The notes: generated by a model from the sequence alone, not told the origin. A stretch of DNA of 64,000 nucleotides from Bettongia penicillata ogilbyi (GCA_023548195.1 JAJHZJ010000399.1:5337100-5401099), one strand, 5' to 3'; counted from the first letter of the stretch, positions 34,601-46,032 are shown. Made by a program: numbers and translations.

Positions 34601-34815
34601 TGTCAAAAGATACAAAGGGGTGTGCTTGGCAAGGGAATATAAGCATGGTTGTAGAAGTTCTGGTTTTGGCATTATAGGACCTAGGTTTAAATGCTGGTTC
34701 TGTAATCTAGGTGGCATTTAGAAAAATCATATCTATGGGCTTTAATTTCCTCTACTATTAAATGGAAGAATTGGAATATAACCTAAAAATCCTGCCAGTT
34801 ACAAATCTGTGAACT
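34601..34815 (+). mobile_element. MIR-type SINE
   Basis: 'cattataggacctaggttta', 'aaatgctggttctgtaatct' and 'gggctttaatttcctctact' are MIR order blocks. Confidence 0.72.
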
Positions 34816-35149
34816 TAACTTTATGGAACTCGGGTGGTTGGTCAAGCTCAAGTTTTTGCTGGGTGGGAAAGGATGTATGGCAACAGGCTTACACAGGGTA
34901 AATTTATTTTCACATAATAGTTATTATACATCTTGGGGTTAGGGCTGCTTAAGTATTCTGTTTTAAATGAATTATTTTACTGTATTGTAAGTTAAGCTAG
35001 CTTTTGCCACATTACACTGTGACCATTTTTTTTGGTGCCTGTGTTAAAAGAGCTAATGCATACACTTAGTGGGGTAGAATTGTATAGATTATTTTTAGAG
35101 ACTCAATAGTAATAATGCAACAACAGCAATAAAAATTACTAGCATTAAT
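34816..35149. other. Unassigned sequence
   Basis: No gene or family recognised. Confidence 0.45.
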
Positions 35150-35398
35150 ATAGTCAGTCACTATGTGCTAGATGATGTGCTAAATACTTTAATATATGAA
35201 TTCATTTGATCCTCATAACAGCCCTGGGAGATAGCTATGATTATAATCTCCATTTTGAGATTTCAGAGAAATCAGAGGCAAACAGAGGAAAAGTGACTTA
35301 CCCAAGGTTCACACTGGTAAGCATGTGAGGCTCATTTGAACTCAGGAATTCTTGATTCTAGGCTCAATCCTCTATCCACTGTGACCCCTAGATGTCTC
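35150..35398 (-). mobile_element. Nearly complete MIR, minus strand
   Basis: Reversed MIR in full order: 'ctatgtgctagatgatgtgc', 'gatcctcataacagccctgg', 'gtgacttacccaaggttcac', 'tttgaactcaggaattcttg' and 'cctctatccactgtgacccc'. It is among the best-preserved MIRs of the window. Confidence 0.9.
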
Positions 35399-35439
35399 AG
35401 CTATAAGTGCAAGAAGCATGTGAATGTCAATGAGAAAAT

Positions 35440-35535
35440 CATAGGTTCCAGAAGGCAGATTAGAGGTTACCTTTTACCTCAGCCTTATTTTTATGGGTAA
35501 GGAAACTGAGGTCTAGGGAGCTTACATGGTATGAA
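35440..35535 (-). mobile_element. MIR/THER-type fragment, minus strand
   Basis: 'aatcataggttccagaaggc' and 'taaggaaactgaggtctagg' are reversed SINE blocks. Confidence 0.65.
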
Positions 35536-35544
35536 TGCAAAAGC

Positions 35545-35670
35545 ACTATCTTTTGAGACCTTTGTGACCTTGCTCAGGGTATCTAAATGTTTCCTCATCT
35601 GCAAAATGAGGCAGTAGGCGAAGATAATTTTGAGGTATCTTCTAGATTCATAAGTGACCCAAAGTGATGA
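35545..35670 (+). mobile_element. MIR-type fragment
   Basis: 'tgtgaccttgctcagggtat', 'tttcctcatctgcaaaatga' and 'tatcttctagattcataagt' are forward MIR blocks. Confidence 0.7.
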
Positions 35671-35778
35671 AGAAGTAACTATTAATGATAGGACAGGATC
35701 CCAGCATTTCTGACACAAACATCACAACTCTTTAATGTGATGCATATGAATTCATAGGTAATCCAAGTCAGCAATATG

Positions 35779-36292
35779 AACCCCTTGTGGGCACTTGAAT
35801 GATCCAGGGAAGTGGCAGCTGCCTCAGGTGCAATTGGGGGGCATTGAATAAAAATAAGGGAGCTATAGAAAGAAGAGAAGATAAGAAAATTTTGAAAAAC
35901 TCTACATGTTTCATCTGTTTTCAACAATAAACACAAAGAATAGAAGTTATAATCTATCATTGGTCAAACCTGCCCACAGGTCTTAACAAACCAGTGTTGT
36001 GGCGAAATCCAGCATGCATTGTCAGGAATTTGTGCATATAATGACTTTTTTACAATATTATAGTATAGTCACATGACACAATATTGTGTCACCACAATTT
36101 CAATGCAAGAAAAATCCAAGTTTATAATAAATTTAAACTTAAGATGTGCCATTTCAAAAAAAAGTTTTTGAAATGATGCAAATTAAAAAAAAAAAATTAA
36201 AGAGATCTAAAAAGAGGTAAAGTAGATTTCCATGGGTGGTGCTGAGTATTTTTTTAAAGGAGAGTATAGGCCAAACAAGTTTGGGAACCTCT
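35779..36292. mobile_element. hAT-like non-autonomous DNA transposon, copy A
   Basis: One of three related copies (others at 52785-53583 and 63198-63812). Shared blocks run in order: a 'tccagggaagtggcagctgc'-type start, 'caggtgcaattggggggcat', 'gtttcatctgttttcaacaa', 'ccacaatttcaatgcaagaa', then 'agtagatttccatgggtggt' and 'ccaaacaagtttgggaacct'. The ends look like short terminal inverted repeats of GGTTCCCAA type, a start common in hAT elements. Near-matching flanks 'gcaatatg' (35771-35778) and 'gcatatga' (36293-36300) could be an eroded 8-bp target duplication. No transposase coding capacity. Confidence 0.62.
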
Positions 36293-36975
36293 GCATATGA
36301 TTAACAGTGTAGAAGGAAGACTGACTCAATCAAATCTTCAAATTGTGGACAAGGAACTCTCAAGCTATCTCCCCAAAAGTTCTTTCCAGAAACAATTAGA
36401 ATGGTACCCATGCACAAGAAAAAGGGGACAGCTTTTATGAGCTGCTTGCTGTGAGGAATTGAAGAGAGGGATGTCGGGGAGGATTTAGAAGGATCATTCT
36501 GTGGAGAGGAAAAAAGAATTGTGTAAAGAAGTTCCTAGAATTTCTTCGCTACTTAGTTGTGTGGTGTTAGACAAGATATATGAAATCTCTGGACCCCAGG
36601 ATCATCTGCAAATGTGTGAGTTGAACTGCGTATTTAAGGTCTGGTTCAGTTAAAGATCTCTTACTCTCTCATCTCTGTCCAGAGGAGCAGATCTCATAGC
36701 TCTGTGCAACCTATTTACCTCCGTCTGGCCTGAGTGATGAGTACAATCAAGTTAATTGAGATGCACAAATAAAGGGCAGTCTACACTTTACTTTGTAAGG
36801 CTATTATGGATTGGAGTAGATGACTAGTACAACTCTTGCTCTTGAGGCTTGAGTCTTTCCTTGTGTAACTCTGACTTGCCTATGAGGTAGATTTATAAAA
36901 TAGGGACCAAATGCAACAAAATTTTGTACCTAGATGGTTAATTATGAAATGGTTTGTGCTTATTACCTCAATTAT
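36293..36975. other. Unassigned sequence with a weak MIR tail
   Basis: A possible MIR remnant at about 36560-36660 ('agacaagatatatgaaatct'). Otherwise nothing recognised. Confidence 0.4.
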
Positions 36976-37042
36976 ATCACACACACACACATATATATAT
37001 ATAATATTACACACACATATGTATATATATATAATATATACA

Positions 37043-37073
<31 letters not shown>

Positions 37074-37076
37074 ATC
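36976..37076. repeat. (CA)n/(TA)n compound microsatellite
   Basis: Alternating ca and ta blocks; a quasi-symmetric AT-rich tract likely to form hairpins. Confidence 0.95.
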
Positions 37077-37907
37077 TCTGTTAGTTAACCATAGTTGTTT
37101 ATGCAAAAGCATATTAAATATATTCCTTAGGAGAAAAAAACTGACAAAAATGCAAAAAGATGTAAGAATGGATAGGACCTGTTGTTTTCTCCTCTCAGTG
37201 GACTCTAAGGGTTCCTACTCTCCCAACCCTCCATAAAACATGCAGTAATCTACACCTCCCAGCTTGTCCATTTAGATACAGGTCATCTTTAACAGTCTTA
37301 CTGAAAGGTACTTTGGTACCCTGCAGATATGTCAGGCACCAACCACTGTCCATGGTCTAGCACACAAACACAACACTCCCCCTTCTCTCCTATTTCTCCT
37401 CAAGAGTCCCTAAGCTCCCATATTTCTCCAGAGTGAAAATCTCTCCCTTCACTTCTACGCTCCTTTCAACCCTTCTTGCTTGAGGGCAGATCTTGCATTA
37501 GTTCCCTTTTGCCCCCAAGTGGGAAGAACTACAAATCTCAAGAGGGTCATGGTCCACCAGCCCTTTTGACAGGGCTTGTTACTGTTGATTTTCTGGACAA
37601 CATGCTTTCTTGTTTTTGTTTGTTTGTTTTTAAGTCTGACTTTCCATGATCTCTCTGTAATGCCTTTTCTCTCCTACTTTCTAAGCGCCCACTAGTGTGT
37701 GCTGATTATCTGACTGACACTATTATTAATAATTCCTAAAAATAAGAATGTTTATAAACAGGATTAGTTAAAAGTGAATCACAGCTCTATTCACATTCTT
37801 AGTAGTTTTAAGATAAATATATGCGTTGTTTTTTGTCAAATGTGGTGAGTAATGATAATGCCTGAGTTTCTATTTTACATTTATTTCAATTTATAATCTT
37901 CCTTTAC
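37077..37907. other. Unassigned sequence
   Basis: The 37180-37620 part is C/T-richer than its surroundings and carries no recognised family. No convincing open frame. Confidence 0.4.
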
Positions 37908-37955
37908 ACACACAGAGACACACAGACACACACACACACACACACACACACGCAG
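37908..37955. repeat. (CA)n microsatellite
   Basis: ca run with aga/ga interruptions at its 5' side. Confidence 0.95.
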
Positions 37956-38039
37956 TGTATGCATGCCCATCTGTATGGGGAAAAAAAAACATGCACTTAA
38001 TTCAAGCAATTGGTTTACTTGAAAAAAACAAATGACTCT

Positions 38040-38140
38040 ATATTAACTACTTTCTAAGGGTCAAGTACTATACTAAATACTGAAGGCAAAATTCAAAATC
38101 AAAGACAAACATATCCTTCAAGTAGCATACATTCTAATAC
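38040..38140 (-). mobile_element. L2 3' end fragment, minus strand
   Basis: 'gggtcaagtactatactaaa' followed by 'gtagcatacattctaataca' is the reversed L2 3' end. Confidence 0.6.
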
Positions 38141-39768
38141 AGGGCAGCAACAGAAATGATGAAGTGGTGGCCAATTAGGGGCATTTTCTTGGGAAAGTTG
38201 CAGAGATGTTGCCTGAGGTCAGGGGGTCATAGATTTAATCATGGTTTCACAACTGGAGGAGGAGAAAGATGGTACATATAGTGGAAAAATGACCAGGGTT
38301 CAGGGAGTGACCTGAAATATGGACAGACAGGGCCTTCTTAAAGTAATGGTCCATCTGGGACAGGTACAAATCAGGATATCAGGATACCAGGGCAGAAATT
38401 CTGGAGTTCAAATCTCTAAACCCCTGCCTCTGGTCCTGGGTGCAAGGCAATTATGGAGGCAATAGCCTCAGAACAACAGGTGTTTAGAGACTCAGCCACT
38501 TTTTTTTAAAGCAGTTGGATTTTCTTTATTTTAAAATGAAGAATGTCATTGTAATTGTGTTGTGCATTTACAATAAATTGTGTAGATACCATCTAAGTCA
38601 CTGTTTAAACAGTAACCATGTGGTTATATTAATTTTGATTGAGAAGTCTCAGCGACATCTGTAAACGTACTTTAGGTAGTTTATTTATTTACTTCCTTTA
38701 GAGAGCTGGAGATAAAACCAGTTTGGGGAGATAAATTGAATGGCCCACAATTAGATAGTAAATCAAAAAAGAAAAACAAAAAGAAGTTAAGACAAGTCAT
38801 CAGTCTCCAACTCTTTCTGGGCCCATTATTCCTATTTCCTTCTTATAAACTTTAAAAAATATGTTGAATTCTAAATGACAGAAATTTGAAGAAATAATGG
38901 TTTTAGATTAGAGATAAAATACATGTTGCTTTTTTTGCTTTCACCATATTCTTGATTACACATATATGGAAAATATGTACTTTGCATTAATATCTTATTT
39001 AAATTACAACTAAGCAAGAAAAAAATTATTTTTTTCTCCTTTAGATGCAACCCTGTTTTAGGCTTTGGTTGTTAAACTTTTGACTCCAGAATGATGAAAG
39101 AAAGGCCAAGTTAGTTAATTCAGTACCATATAAATACAACATATTATTAGCACCAGAGTCGCTTCATGACTTCTTCCAGGACCTCTCTTGGAAGACATTT
39201 TCAAAAAAATGAATCACATATTCCACAGTCAAATGGTCAGAGAGTCCCATAGGTATTCTCACTGACAAACTACATGAAATGGTGAATAGTTTAATTAATT
39301 AGGGATACAAGGAGGGATTGAAAATAGAAAGTGTTGTATAATTGCTTTTTGCTATTTGTTCTTTCTTAACTGCTTGGATTTTATACTAGAAAAGGAAATA
39401 AACTTAGTAAAGCCTTCCTGCCTCACCAGAATGGCTTTATTAATTGACCTGAAATAAGGTTAATTTTTTTTAAAGACATTATTTTGAACTCCCTTCTTAG
39501 TCTGCATTTTGGGAACATCTCCAATTCTTAATGGGATTCACTAAAAGAATTTGGCATCCATCTTTAGTGATTTCCATGCTTTCCTCAATTCCTGATTCTC
39601 AGCTTTTCCCCAACAGTCAAATAAGTATTCAGCCTGAAAGAAGCAAGAATATAAAATCAGGTTAGCATTTTTGTCTTGCATTATGTTATTGACTGTGTTC
39701 GTCAAATGGGATCATGCATAGCCTTTAAATTATACAGTGATATATAATGTGGAAATCCTAAGAAATTG
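38141..39768. other. Unassigned sequence
   Basis: About 1.6 kb without a recognised gene or named repeat; 38980-39330 looks unique. Confidence 0.4.
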
Positions 39769-39820
<52 letters not shown>

Positions 39821-39821
39821 C
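39769..39821 (+). repeat. (ATCT)n microsatellite
   Basis: About a dozen uninterrupted tetranucleotide units (the GATA motif on the other strand). Confidence 0.98.
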
Positions 39822-39859
39822 CATGTGCAATTATAGATGTTTTATAGCTAAATTGACAC

Positions 39860-40141
39860 CTCACATTCTTTTAGATTAGAATTCCTGTTTCCTTCAAAAT
39901 TGAGTTCAAGTGCCACCTTTTTTCATGAAATTTTTCCTTATCCCTGCAATTGCTATAGTGTGCCCCTGTTGGTTTTTGTATTTATTTTGGATATACTTAA
40001 AATTGTTCATGATGTTTTCCACAATAGCATGGGAACTCCTGGAGGGTGGGGATTTTTCACTTTTATGTTTGTATGTCCAACCTCTAGCACAGTGCCTGAT
40101 TCACGGCAGATGTTTAATAAATGTTTATTGATTTATTGAGA
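39860..40141 (+). mobile_element. L2 3' end, well preserved
   Basis: 'gagttcaagtgccacctttt', 'gggaactcctggagggtggg', 'cctctagcacagtgcctgat' and 'ttaataaatgtttattgatt' are the full L2 3' order. Two overlapping plus frames (39900-40139, 39910-40131) are shadows. Confidence 0.92.
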
Positions 40142-40344
40142 TTGTCAATGAGGGCAAAAGTCACATCCAGAGTTCACTATGTCCTCCCATAGAAGCTAGT
40201 AAGGTCACATATGAGGTATTAAACTCTTGATGATTGATTTTTACAATGAATTTCAAAGATATTGTTGAATAATTTTAAAATTCAAAGCCTTAAATAGCCA
40301 TTGAAATAGCTTTCAAACTTCCTATTTTACTTGTACCTAAATAT
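40142..40344. other. Unassigned sequence
   Basis: Short spacer, nothing recognised. Confidence 0.4.
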
Positions 40345-40440
40345 TTGACTAGCCAATTCAATTCAACAAGCTTGATTTAGATGCCTACTGTGTGCAAGGT
40401 TCTACATCACAAAATCACTTTATAACTCATAGAATAAATA
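40345..40440 (-). mobile_element. L2 3' terminal fragment, minus strand
   Basis: 'attcaattcaacaagcttga' followed by 'gcctactgtgtgcaaggttc' is the reversed L2 end. Confidence 0.6.
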
Positions 40441-40464
40441 AAGTTTAATTACCATCAAAATATT

Positions 40465-40690
40465 GCAGTGCTTAAAGAGCTTGACCTGGCATCAAGAAGA
40501 CCTAAGTCTGAATTTAACCTCAGATACTATGTGATCCTGGGCAAGTTAGTTAACTTCCTTCTTCCTCAGTTTCCTTATCTCTATAGTGAGAATATAGTAA
40601 GACCTACCTTCCAGAATTGTTGTGAGGATTGTTCAGATCATATTGATAAAGTGCTTTGCAAATAACTAAAACATTACATAAATACTAGCT
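40465..40690 (+). mobile_element. MIR-type SINE, nearly complete
   Basis: 'agaagacctaagtctgaatt', 'gatcctgggcaagttagtta', 'cctcagtttccttatctcta', 'ccagaattgttgtgaggatt' and 'aaagtgctttgcaaataact' are in order. The 65-codon frame through it is a shadow. Confidence 0.9.
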
Positions 40691-40848
40691 ATCAATGGCC
40701 ATGGATATTAGCTCAGGTTCCAGATTTTTCCAACTGCTTTAGAAAACAAGATCAATTGCTGTTTAATAGTCAATTGGGCATAAAACTATTTACCAAATAA
40801 TTAAGACATATCAAGGGTATTAAAAATGAAAAGGACATGCTCATAAAT
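40691..40848. other. Unassigned sequence
   Basis: Short spacer, nothing recognised. Confidence 0.4.
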
Positions 40849-40878
40849 AAGATAATAATAATAATAATAATAATAATA
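40849..40878 (+). repeat. (AAT)n microsatellite
   Basis: About nine aat/ata units. Confidence 0.95.
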
Positions 40879-41112
40879 TATGTTACTACAGAGACCAAAA
40901 CATTATATCTGATAATATTTGTCTGACTCAATATGCTTAATCAAGACATATTTTTGATCTTTACCAATAAAACATCTTGAAGGTCAAATCACATCTCAGA
41001 ACTGTTATGCAAGACAGAAATGTTAAAATACAAAAGGGAAGAAATATTCTGATGCTTTGTAGGAACCATAAAGTATCCTTAGTAAAACAGATGGTAAGGA
41101 AACCATAACCAC
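40879..41112. other. Unassigned sequence
   Basis: Nothing recognised. Confidence 0.4.
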
Positions 41113-41189
41113 CACCACACACACACATACACACACACACCCACACACACACCCACACACATACAAACACACACACACACACACACACG
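41113..41189. repeat. (CA)n microsatellite
   Basis: Long ca array with cc and ta interruptions. The Cys/Val-rich minus frame 40961-41188 is an artefact. Confidence 0.96.
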
Positions 41190-41444
41190 AAATTGGTTAT
41201 ATTGAAATGAAGAGGAAATAATTTTATTAAATTAATTCTATTAAGTGAACTATTAATTGAATTCTATTAAATGAATTTATAAGTTTTTATTTGTTTTTTG
41301 TTGGGGTATAGGGAAAGGAGATTGGCTAACTTCCTCAAGTGGAGAGAGGGAGAGGAAACACATTTTAATGTTGCAGATCAGCATCTTTTTTTTTTTCCAT
41401 TTTGTTTTGCTTTGTTTTGTTTGTACTTTGTAGTGTAAGAGTGA
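41190..41444. other. Unassigned sequence
   Basis: AT-rich with an 'attaatt/attctatt' direct-repeat cluster at about 41224-41270 and a T-run at about 41387-41397. Confidence 0.4.
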
Positions 41445-41530
41445 CCTGAGGCAATGAGAGATTTAAGTGACCTGACCAGTGTATGTCAGAGGCAAGACCT
41501 GAGAGGAAGTTTCTCTGTCTTCCAAAAAAG
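41445..41530 (-). mobile_element. MIR-type fragment, minus strand
   Basis: 'taagtgacctgaccagtgta' and 'cagaggcaagacctgagagg' are reversed MIR blocks. Confidence 0.55.
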
Positions 41531-42219
41531 TCATATCATGCAACCTTGCCCATTCCTTAGAATGTCATGATCAAAGGTTTATATACAGGGTTAGAGTTGA
41601 AAAGCATGCACAGAGAAGGGGCATCTGTGGACCAACAAATTCTGTCAGACTCACTAATGCCTTATGGGCACAGTTAACCTTCACTCACAGAGCAAAAACA
41701 CAGAAACCACTAAGTAAAATTTGCTACACAGACTATCCAGATTAAATCTTGCATGGAATATCTTCATGGCCCATATTTCAGTTTCATCAGTGAAACAGCA
41801 TAAAAGAGACCCCATCTTCTACCTGGCCTGTTACTTCACATTTTAATAATCTAACGCAATACCTCTGAGATTTAAAAAGGACATGAACACTAACTCTCCC
41901 TTCTTTTCAGAAACCATCCCCAGGAACTGCTGCGCCTCCATGCGTACCATGGCTAGCGCCTTCTATCCATCACCATTCCTGTCACAACTAGGTCTTTGAG
42001 CTAGTAACTCACCATGATGATCAGACTCATATTTACAAGTACGAAATGTCCGTCACTGCTAAGCAACATCATTTTTTACTTTTTCATAATTACAATGCTA
42101 CACTCAAATAATCACACTTGGTTACTTTGCCTTTATATTCTCCCTCTTCTTAATATCTATCTGCCACTTCATTCTAGAGGCTTTCGTCTTCACACTGCTA
42201 GAAAATTCACTCAGTTCTA
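41531..42219. other. Unassigned sequence with an exon-like segment
   Basis: Contains a polypyrimidine tract and AG at 41893-41910, followed by a 26-codon open segment to a TAG at 41989-41991 with locally raised CpG. No gene is identified. See findings. Confidence 0.35.
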
Positions 42220-42310
42220 AAATCTCATAGAATCATTGCATTTCAGAGTAAGAAATTATTTCAATGACCAGCTCATCCAAAATGCACTCAAGCATGAATC
42301 CACTCAGTCA
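42220..42310 (-). mobile_element. MIR/THER-like fragment, minus strand
   Basis: 'ctcatagaatcattgcattt' with 'tttcaatgaccagctcatcc' resembles a reversed THER/MIR3 3' part. Weak. Confidence 0.45.
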
Positions 42311-42494
42311 CATAACCACTAGGTCATCTTTCTTCAACTAAAGAGGGACTAGCAAAACTTCCAATAAAGAGAATCTGCTCATTGATAGGAAGTTGTTTTT
42401 TATTTTCCCCCTTATACAAGGTCTAAATTTTCCTCCTTGTCACTTCCATCCATTGATGTCTCACTTTCCCCCAACACCTCCCCCCCCCATGTAC

Positions 42495-42700
42495 CTCCTG
42501 CTGTCTTCACAAAATTATAGAATTTCCAGGTTTGAAGAGAATTTAGATATTTTCTCGTAAATTATTTCATCTTTCAGGTGAAGAACATAAACACCAAAGG
42601 AATGATGTGATTTGTGCAAGGTTCCACGAGTTATTGGCAGAACTATGATGACAATGCAAGTTCCTTAATTCCCAGTATGTTGTTATTTATGCCATACTGT
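42495..42700 (-). mobile_element. MIR/THER-type SINE, minus strand
   Basis: 'ttatagaatttccaggtttg', 'gatttgtgcaaggttccacg' and 'cttaattcccagtatgttgt' follow the reversed order. Confidence 0.65.
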
Positions 42701-43525
42701 ATTCTTTACTAGTTTTGCTTCCTATGTCAACATCCTTGGTTCCCACCATAACAGCAATCCAAATATTTGTTTTCAGTGCTTCTTGACATAATAGGGAAGA
42801 CACTAGTAATATTGTTGAGAGCAAACTTTCCTTATAAACTACTGAAAAATTTCAAATGAACTTAATTTATATTCAGTTTAAATACCAGGAGAATCTCAAA
42901 TTAAGAAATGTCAAGGTCACATAAATTTCATGGTAATTTGTGTTATTTAACTCATACTTATGGCCATATCAGTTTATTACATGTACTCAAAATTTTTGAT
43001 TCTTTGGGGAATTCTAAGAAAAGAGCAATAAAAACAGTAACAGCTAACTTCTTGAACTGTTGTGGTATTATGAAAGAAAACTTGTGGAGAAAGATTTCCA
43101 CACTAAAGCATGTGCTCTGGTTAGGCATTAAGAAAACTGAGACATAAAATCTGATTTCAATTCGTGATAATTTTGAATATCATTAGGAAATTTAAGTCTC
43201 CAGCACATAGAAATTAAGTTTAACTATGCATTATCAAGGGGATGGTGTGTGAAAAAAGAGCATCAAGAACCTTAGTTCATCTTGTTTAAATAAGTAGAAA
43301 TGCTTTAAAATATCTCTGATTGCATTTTGTATACATCTCAGTTTGGTATCTTGTTATAACTATTTTTTGGAGGTGAATTGATTTTGATCAGCTTTTCCTT
43401 CTCTTTCTCTCACATGTTCTCTCAACAAAACAGATCAATTTTCATCAGCATTAAAATATACATATCAGAAAATGGAAGAAAGAAAGACTCTCAAAAGGAT
43501 GAAAGCTTTTAGATACAAAAAAAGG
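42701..43525. other. Unassigned sequence
   Basis: No named repeat or gene. The 79-codon plus frame at 42908-43147 has no recognised motif. Confidence 0.4.
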
Positions 43526-43544
43526 CCACGTTTGTCAAACGTGG
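43526..43544. other. Perfect hairpin with CACGTT arms
   Basis: ccacgttt-gtc-aaacgtgg: 8-bp arms and a 3-base loop, GC-richer than the surroundings. Confidence 0.92.
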
Positions 43545-43634
43545 TTATTATGAGATTCTTAGATGATAAAAGCAAGATCTGTAGCAGTGGAAATAGCCTT
43601 AAAGACCATCTAATCACAATTTTTGTCTCTTTCA

Positions 43635-44115
43635 TCAATTCAGTTCAATTCAACAAACATTTAAGTGCCTCCTGGTGATTAGATACTCTCCCTAGTACTA
43701 GAGATACAAAGACAAAACTGTCCCTTTTTGCAAGATGGTTTTACATTCTTTTTTGTTGTTGCAGTATGTTGCTGTTTATCACATGTACCCTGGTAAACAA
43801 ATATAGATAATTAAAGGAGAGAAAAACCACTCACAACTAGGCATGTCAGTTAAGTTTTGCAGGACTTGTCAACTGAGCAATGCCTTCAAAGAGAAGGATT
43901 CTGAAATACAGAGATGAAGAGAGGGCATATTCTTTCTAGACATGTGGCAGATACTGTACATATATTCAGAAACAGGGAATATAATTCCAAGTTAGAGAAA
44001 ATCTAGCATTCCAATTTTGCTGGAATATTGTGTTTACATGGAGGAGAGATGTGAGATAAGATTGGAATGATGAAGAATCTGGGACTTATGAGCCAAAGGG
44101 TCTGCTCAAAATTAT
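43635..44115 (-). mobile_element. L2 3' end, minus strand
   Basis: 'ttcaacaaacatttaagtgc', 'tagagatacaaagacaaaac', and later 'gagggcatattctttctaga' follow the reversed L2 3' UTR. Confidence 0.72.
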
Positions 44116-44639
44116 ACTTATCAGGTCTGACATGACTTTTTCTCCTATACCATATTGTCTCCAACATGTTGTTCTAATCAGAAGATGGAGGAGTAGTTGA
44201 TGGTTGCCTCCTTTTTCTTCCAAATGATTCCAAATGGAATCATTAAGTATTTTCTCTTAAGTCATAATCCTATATTTACTTCAGTAATCTGAAACACTGG
44301 CTTGCATTTATAGAGCTCACATTGGTATTGATGTGAGACCCTTGATGATATCCCTCAATGCAATTCACAGTGCAAGAAACATTAAGCTATGTGTTGTGTA
44401 CTAGGAAAAGCAGTGTGGGATTTCAAAGTTTATATAAGACATGTTTCCTGAATCAGACTTAAAAACCTATTAACAAAATAAGTTGCATATGTAAGTAATT
44501 ATGTTTAATAATAATATATTACACCTGTGCTAATGAGGTGAAAGAAAAAGTGCCATGTGAGGTCTAAAGGGAAGATTGTCATAAAAGATTAGGAAAGGTT
44601 TCTCATAGAGAATAAAATGTGACTTGGATTAGTTTTTCC
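44116..44639. other. Unassigned sequence; includes a 22-bp inverted repeat
   Basis: aatgattcca-aa-tggaatcatt at 44223-44244 is a perfect 10-bp inverted repeat. Nothing else recognised. Confidence 0.5.
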
Positions 44640-45016
44640 TTTTGTTTCTAAAGAATTTCATTCTTGATCATCTCTGACCTCTCATGAAGTCTCCTAGTCT
44701 CCTGAGGCCACAAGTATCAGTGCTCCTTTCTGCCCTGGAACAGAGAACAGAGCTCCTATTCCCTTGTGCACAACCATAAGCATTCTTCTCTGCTTTGAAT
44801 CTGTAACCTGGGCCTCTGTTAGTCTGGGCCCCAACAAGTGTCACAGACTTCTCTTGTTAACTCCTAAGTCGTTTTGGGTTGAGAGAATGTTTCATCCTGA
44901 CCTTTACTGGTTCTGCAACTCCAGAATTATATGTGGGGCATTATTTTAAAGATATTTGGAGAGAAATGTTGGGATAGTCAATAGTTACTACATGTACTCT
45001 GCCATCTTGGCTTCAC
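44640..45016 (-). mobile_element. L1 5' UTR, minus strand
   Basis: On the minus strand this starts at 45016 with 'gtgaagccaagatggcagag', the typical marsupial L1/HAL1 5' start. It continues with 'ctttaaaataatgccccaca', 'ggtcaggatgaaacattctc' and 'agactaacagaggcccaggt'. It stops near 44640 before any ORF1 coding. Confidence 0.75.
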
Positions 45017-45198
45017 CCCTTTCCTCCTATATTTTGTGATAGAGAAGAGTCTGTCAGGTTTCTTAGATTCAGGGAAAGCATATTTCAAATAGTGGAATCC
45101 AGTTTTCCCTTAAGTTATTTGATATCTTTAAAATAATACTTGGGTTTAGAAGAGATCTCTGGCAAGTCTCTGCCTTTACTCTTCCAGCTTGACTCCAC
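45017..45198 (-). mobile_element. Second L1 5' start in tandem, minus strand
   Basis: A second 5'-start-like sequence, 'gtggagtcaagctggaagag', begins at 45198 on minus and runs into 'gcagagacttgccagagatc' and 'tattattttaaagatat'. It lies about 182 bp upstream of the start at 45016, in the same orientation. Confidence 0.6.
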
Positions 45199-45772
45199 CT
45201 CCCTAGATCTTCATAATAGAAGACTTTCAAGGATTCCTGATGAAACTATCAGAACTAAGCAGAAAATTGTACTTTCAAATGCAAGACACAAGAGAAACAG
45301 AAAAGGCAGATATAAAAGAGAAATCATAGGGGACTCAACCGTTTACATTCTTATATAGAAAGATGATAAGAACTGTATCACTATTAGGGCAATTAGAAGG
45401 AGTCTACGTAGACAGAAGTCATGAGTATGAGTTGAATACGAGGGCATGATCTCAAAAAAAATGAAGGGATGAGAAATAGATTTACTGGATAAAATCAGAA
45501 GGAAGAGGAAGAAAGAGGGAAATTATTTCAAATAAAAGAGACACACAAAGAAGACCGTTTATGGTGGATGGAAAAAAATGGGAGGGGTAATTGCATTACT
45601 CTCATAACTATTGCTTCAAAGAGGGAATAACATACACCTTGAGTTGACTATAAAAATCTCTCTTAACCAACAGAGAAGTTGGAGAAGAAGGGAGTAAGAG
45701 AGCAAGGAAAGGGAGGATTAAAGGAGGCAGCAGTTAGAAGCAAAAAAGACTTTTGAGGCAAAACAAGGCAAA

Positions 45773-45870
45773 GTGTGTGTGTGCGTGTGTGTCTGTGTGT
45801 GTGCGTGTGCGCGCGCGTGTGTGTGTGCGAGTGTGTGTGCGTGTGTGTGTGTGCGTGTGTGTGTGCGTAT
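45773..45870. repeat. (GT)n microsatellite with GC steps
   Basis: gt array with gcgcgc and gcgt interruptions, a Z-DNA-prone alternating purine/pyrimidine run. The five overlapping His/Thr- or Cys/Val-rich frames here are artefacts. Confidence 0.96.
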
Positions 45871-45916
45871 AGAGAGGAGGATAAGCAGAAAAAATATAGG
45901 ATGGAGGGAGACACAT

Positions 45917-45955
45917 TTATATATATATATATTATATATATATATATACACACAG
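45917..45955. repeat. (TA)n microsatellite
   Basis: Two (TA)n blocks separated by a 'ttatata' register shift. Confidence 0.95.
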
Positions 45956-46032
45956 CATTTATAGCTAGGAATATCAATGTGATGAACTCACCCATAAAAC
46001 AAATGCAGAAAACAGAATGGATTAAAAACTAG

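Noticed and set aside
45663..46032. Several overlapping ORFs of 60-110 codons with CVCV or HTHT repeats
   Set aside because: All are translations of the GT microsatellite.
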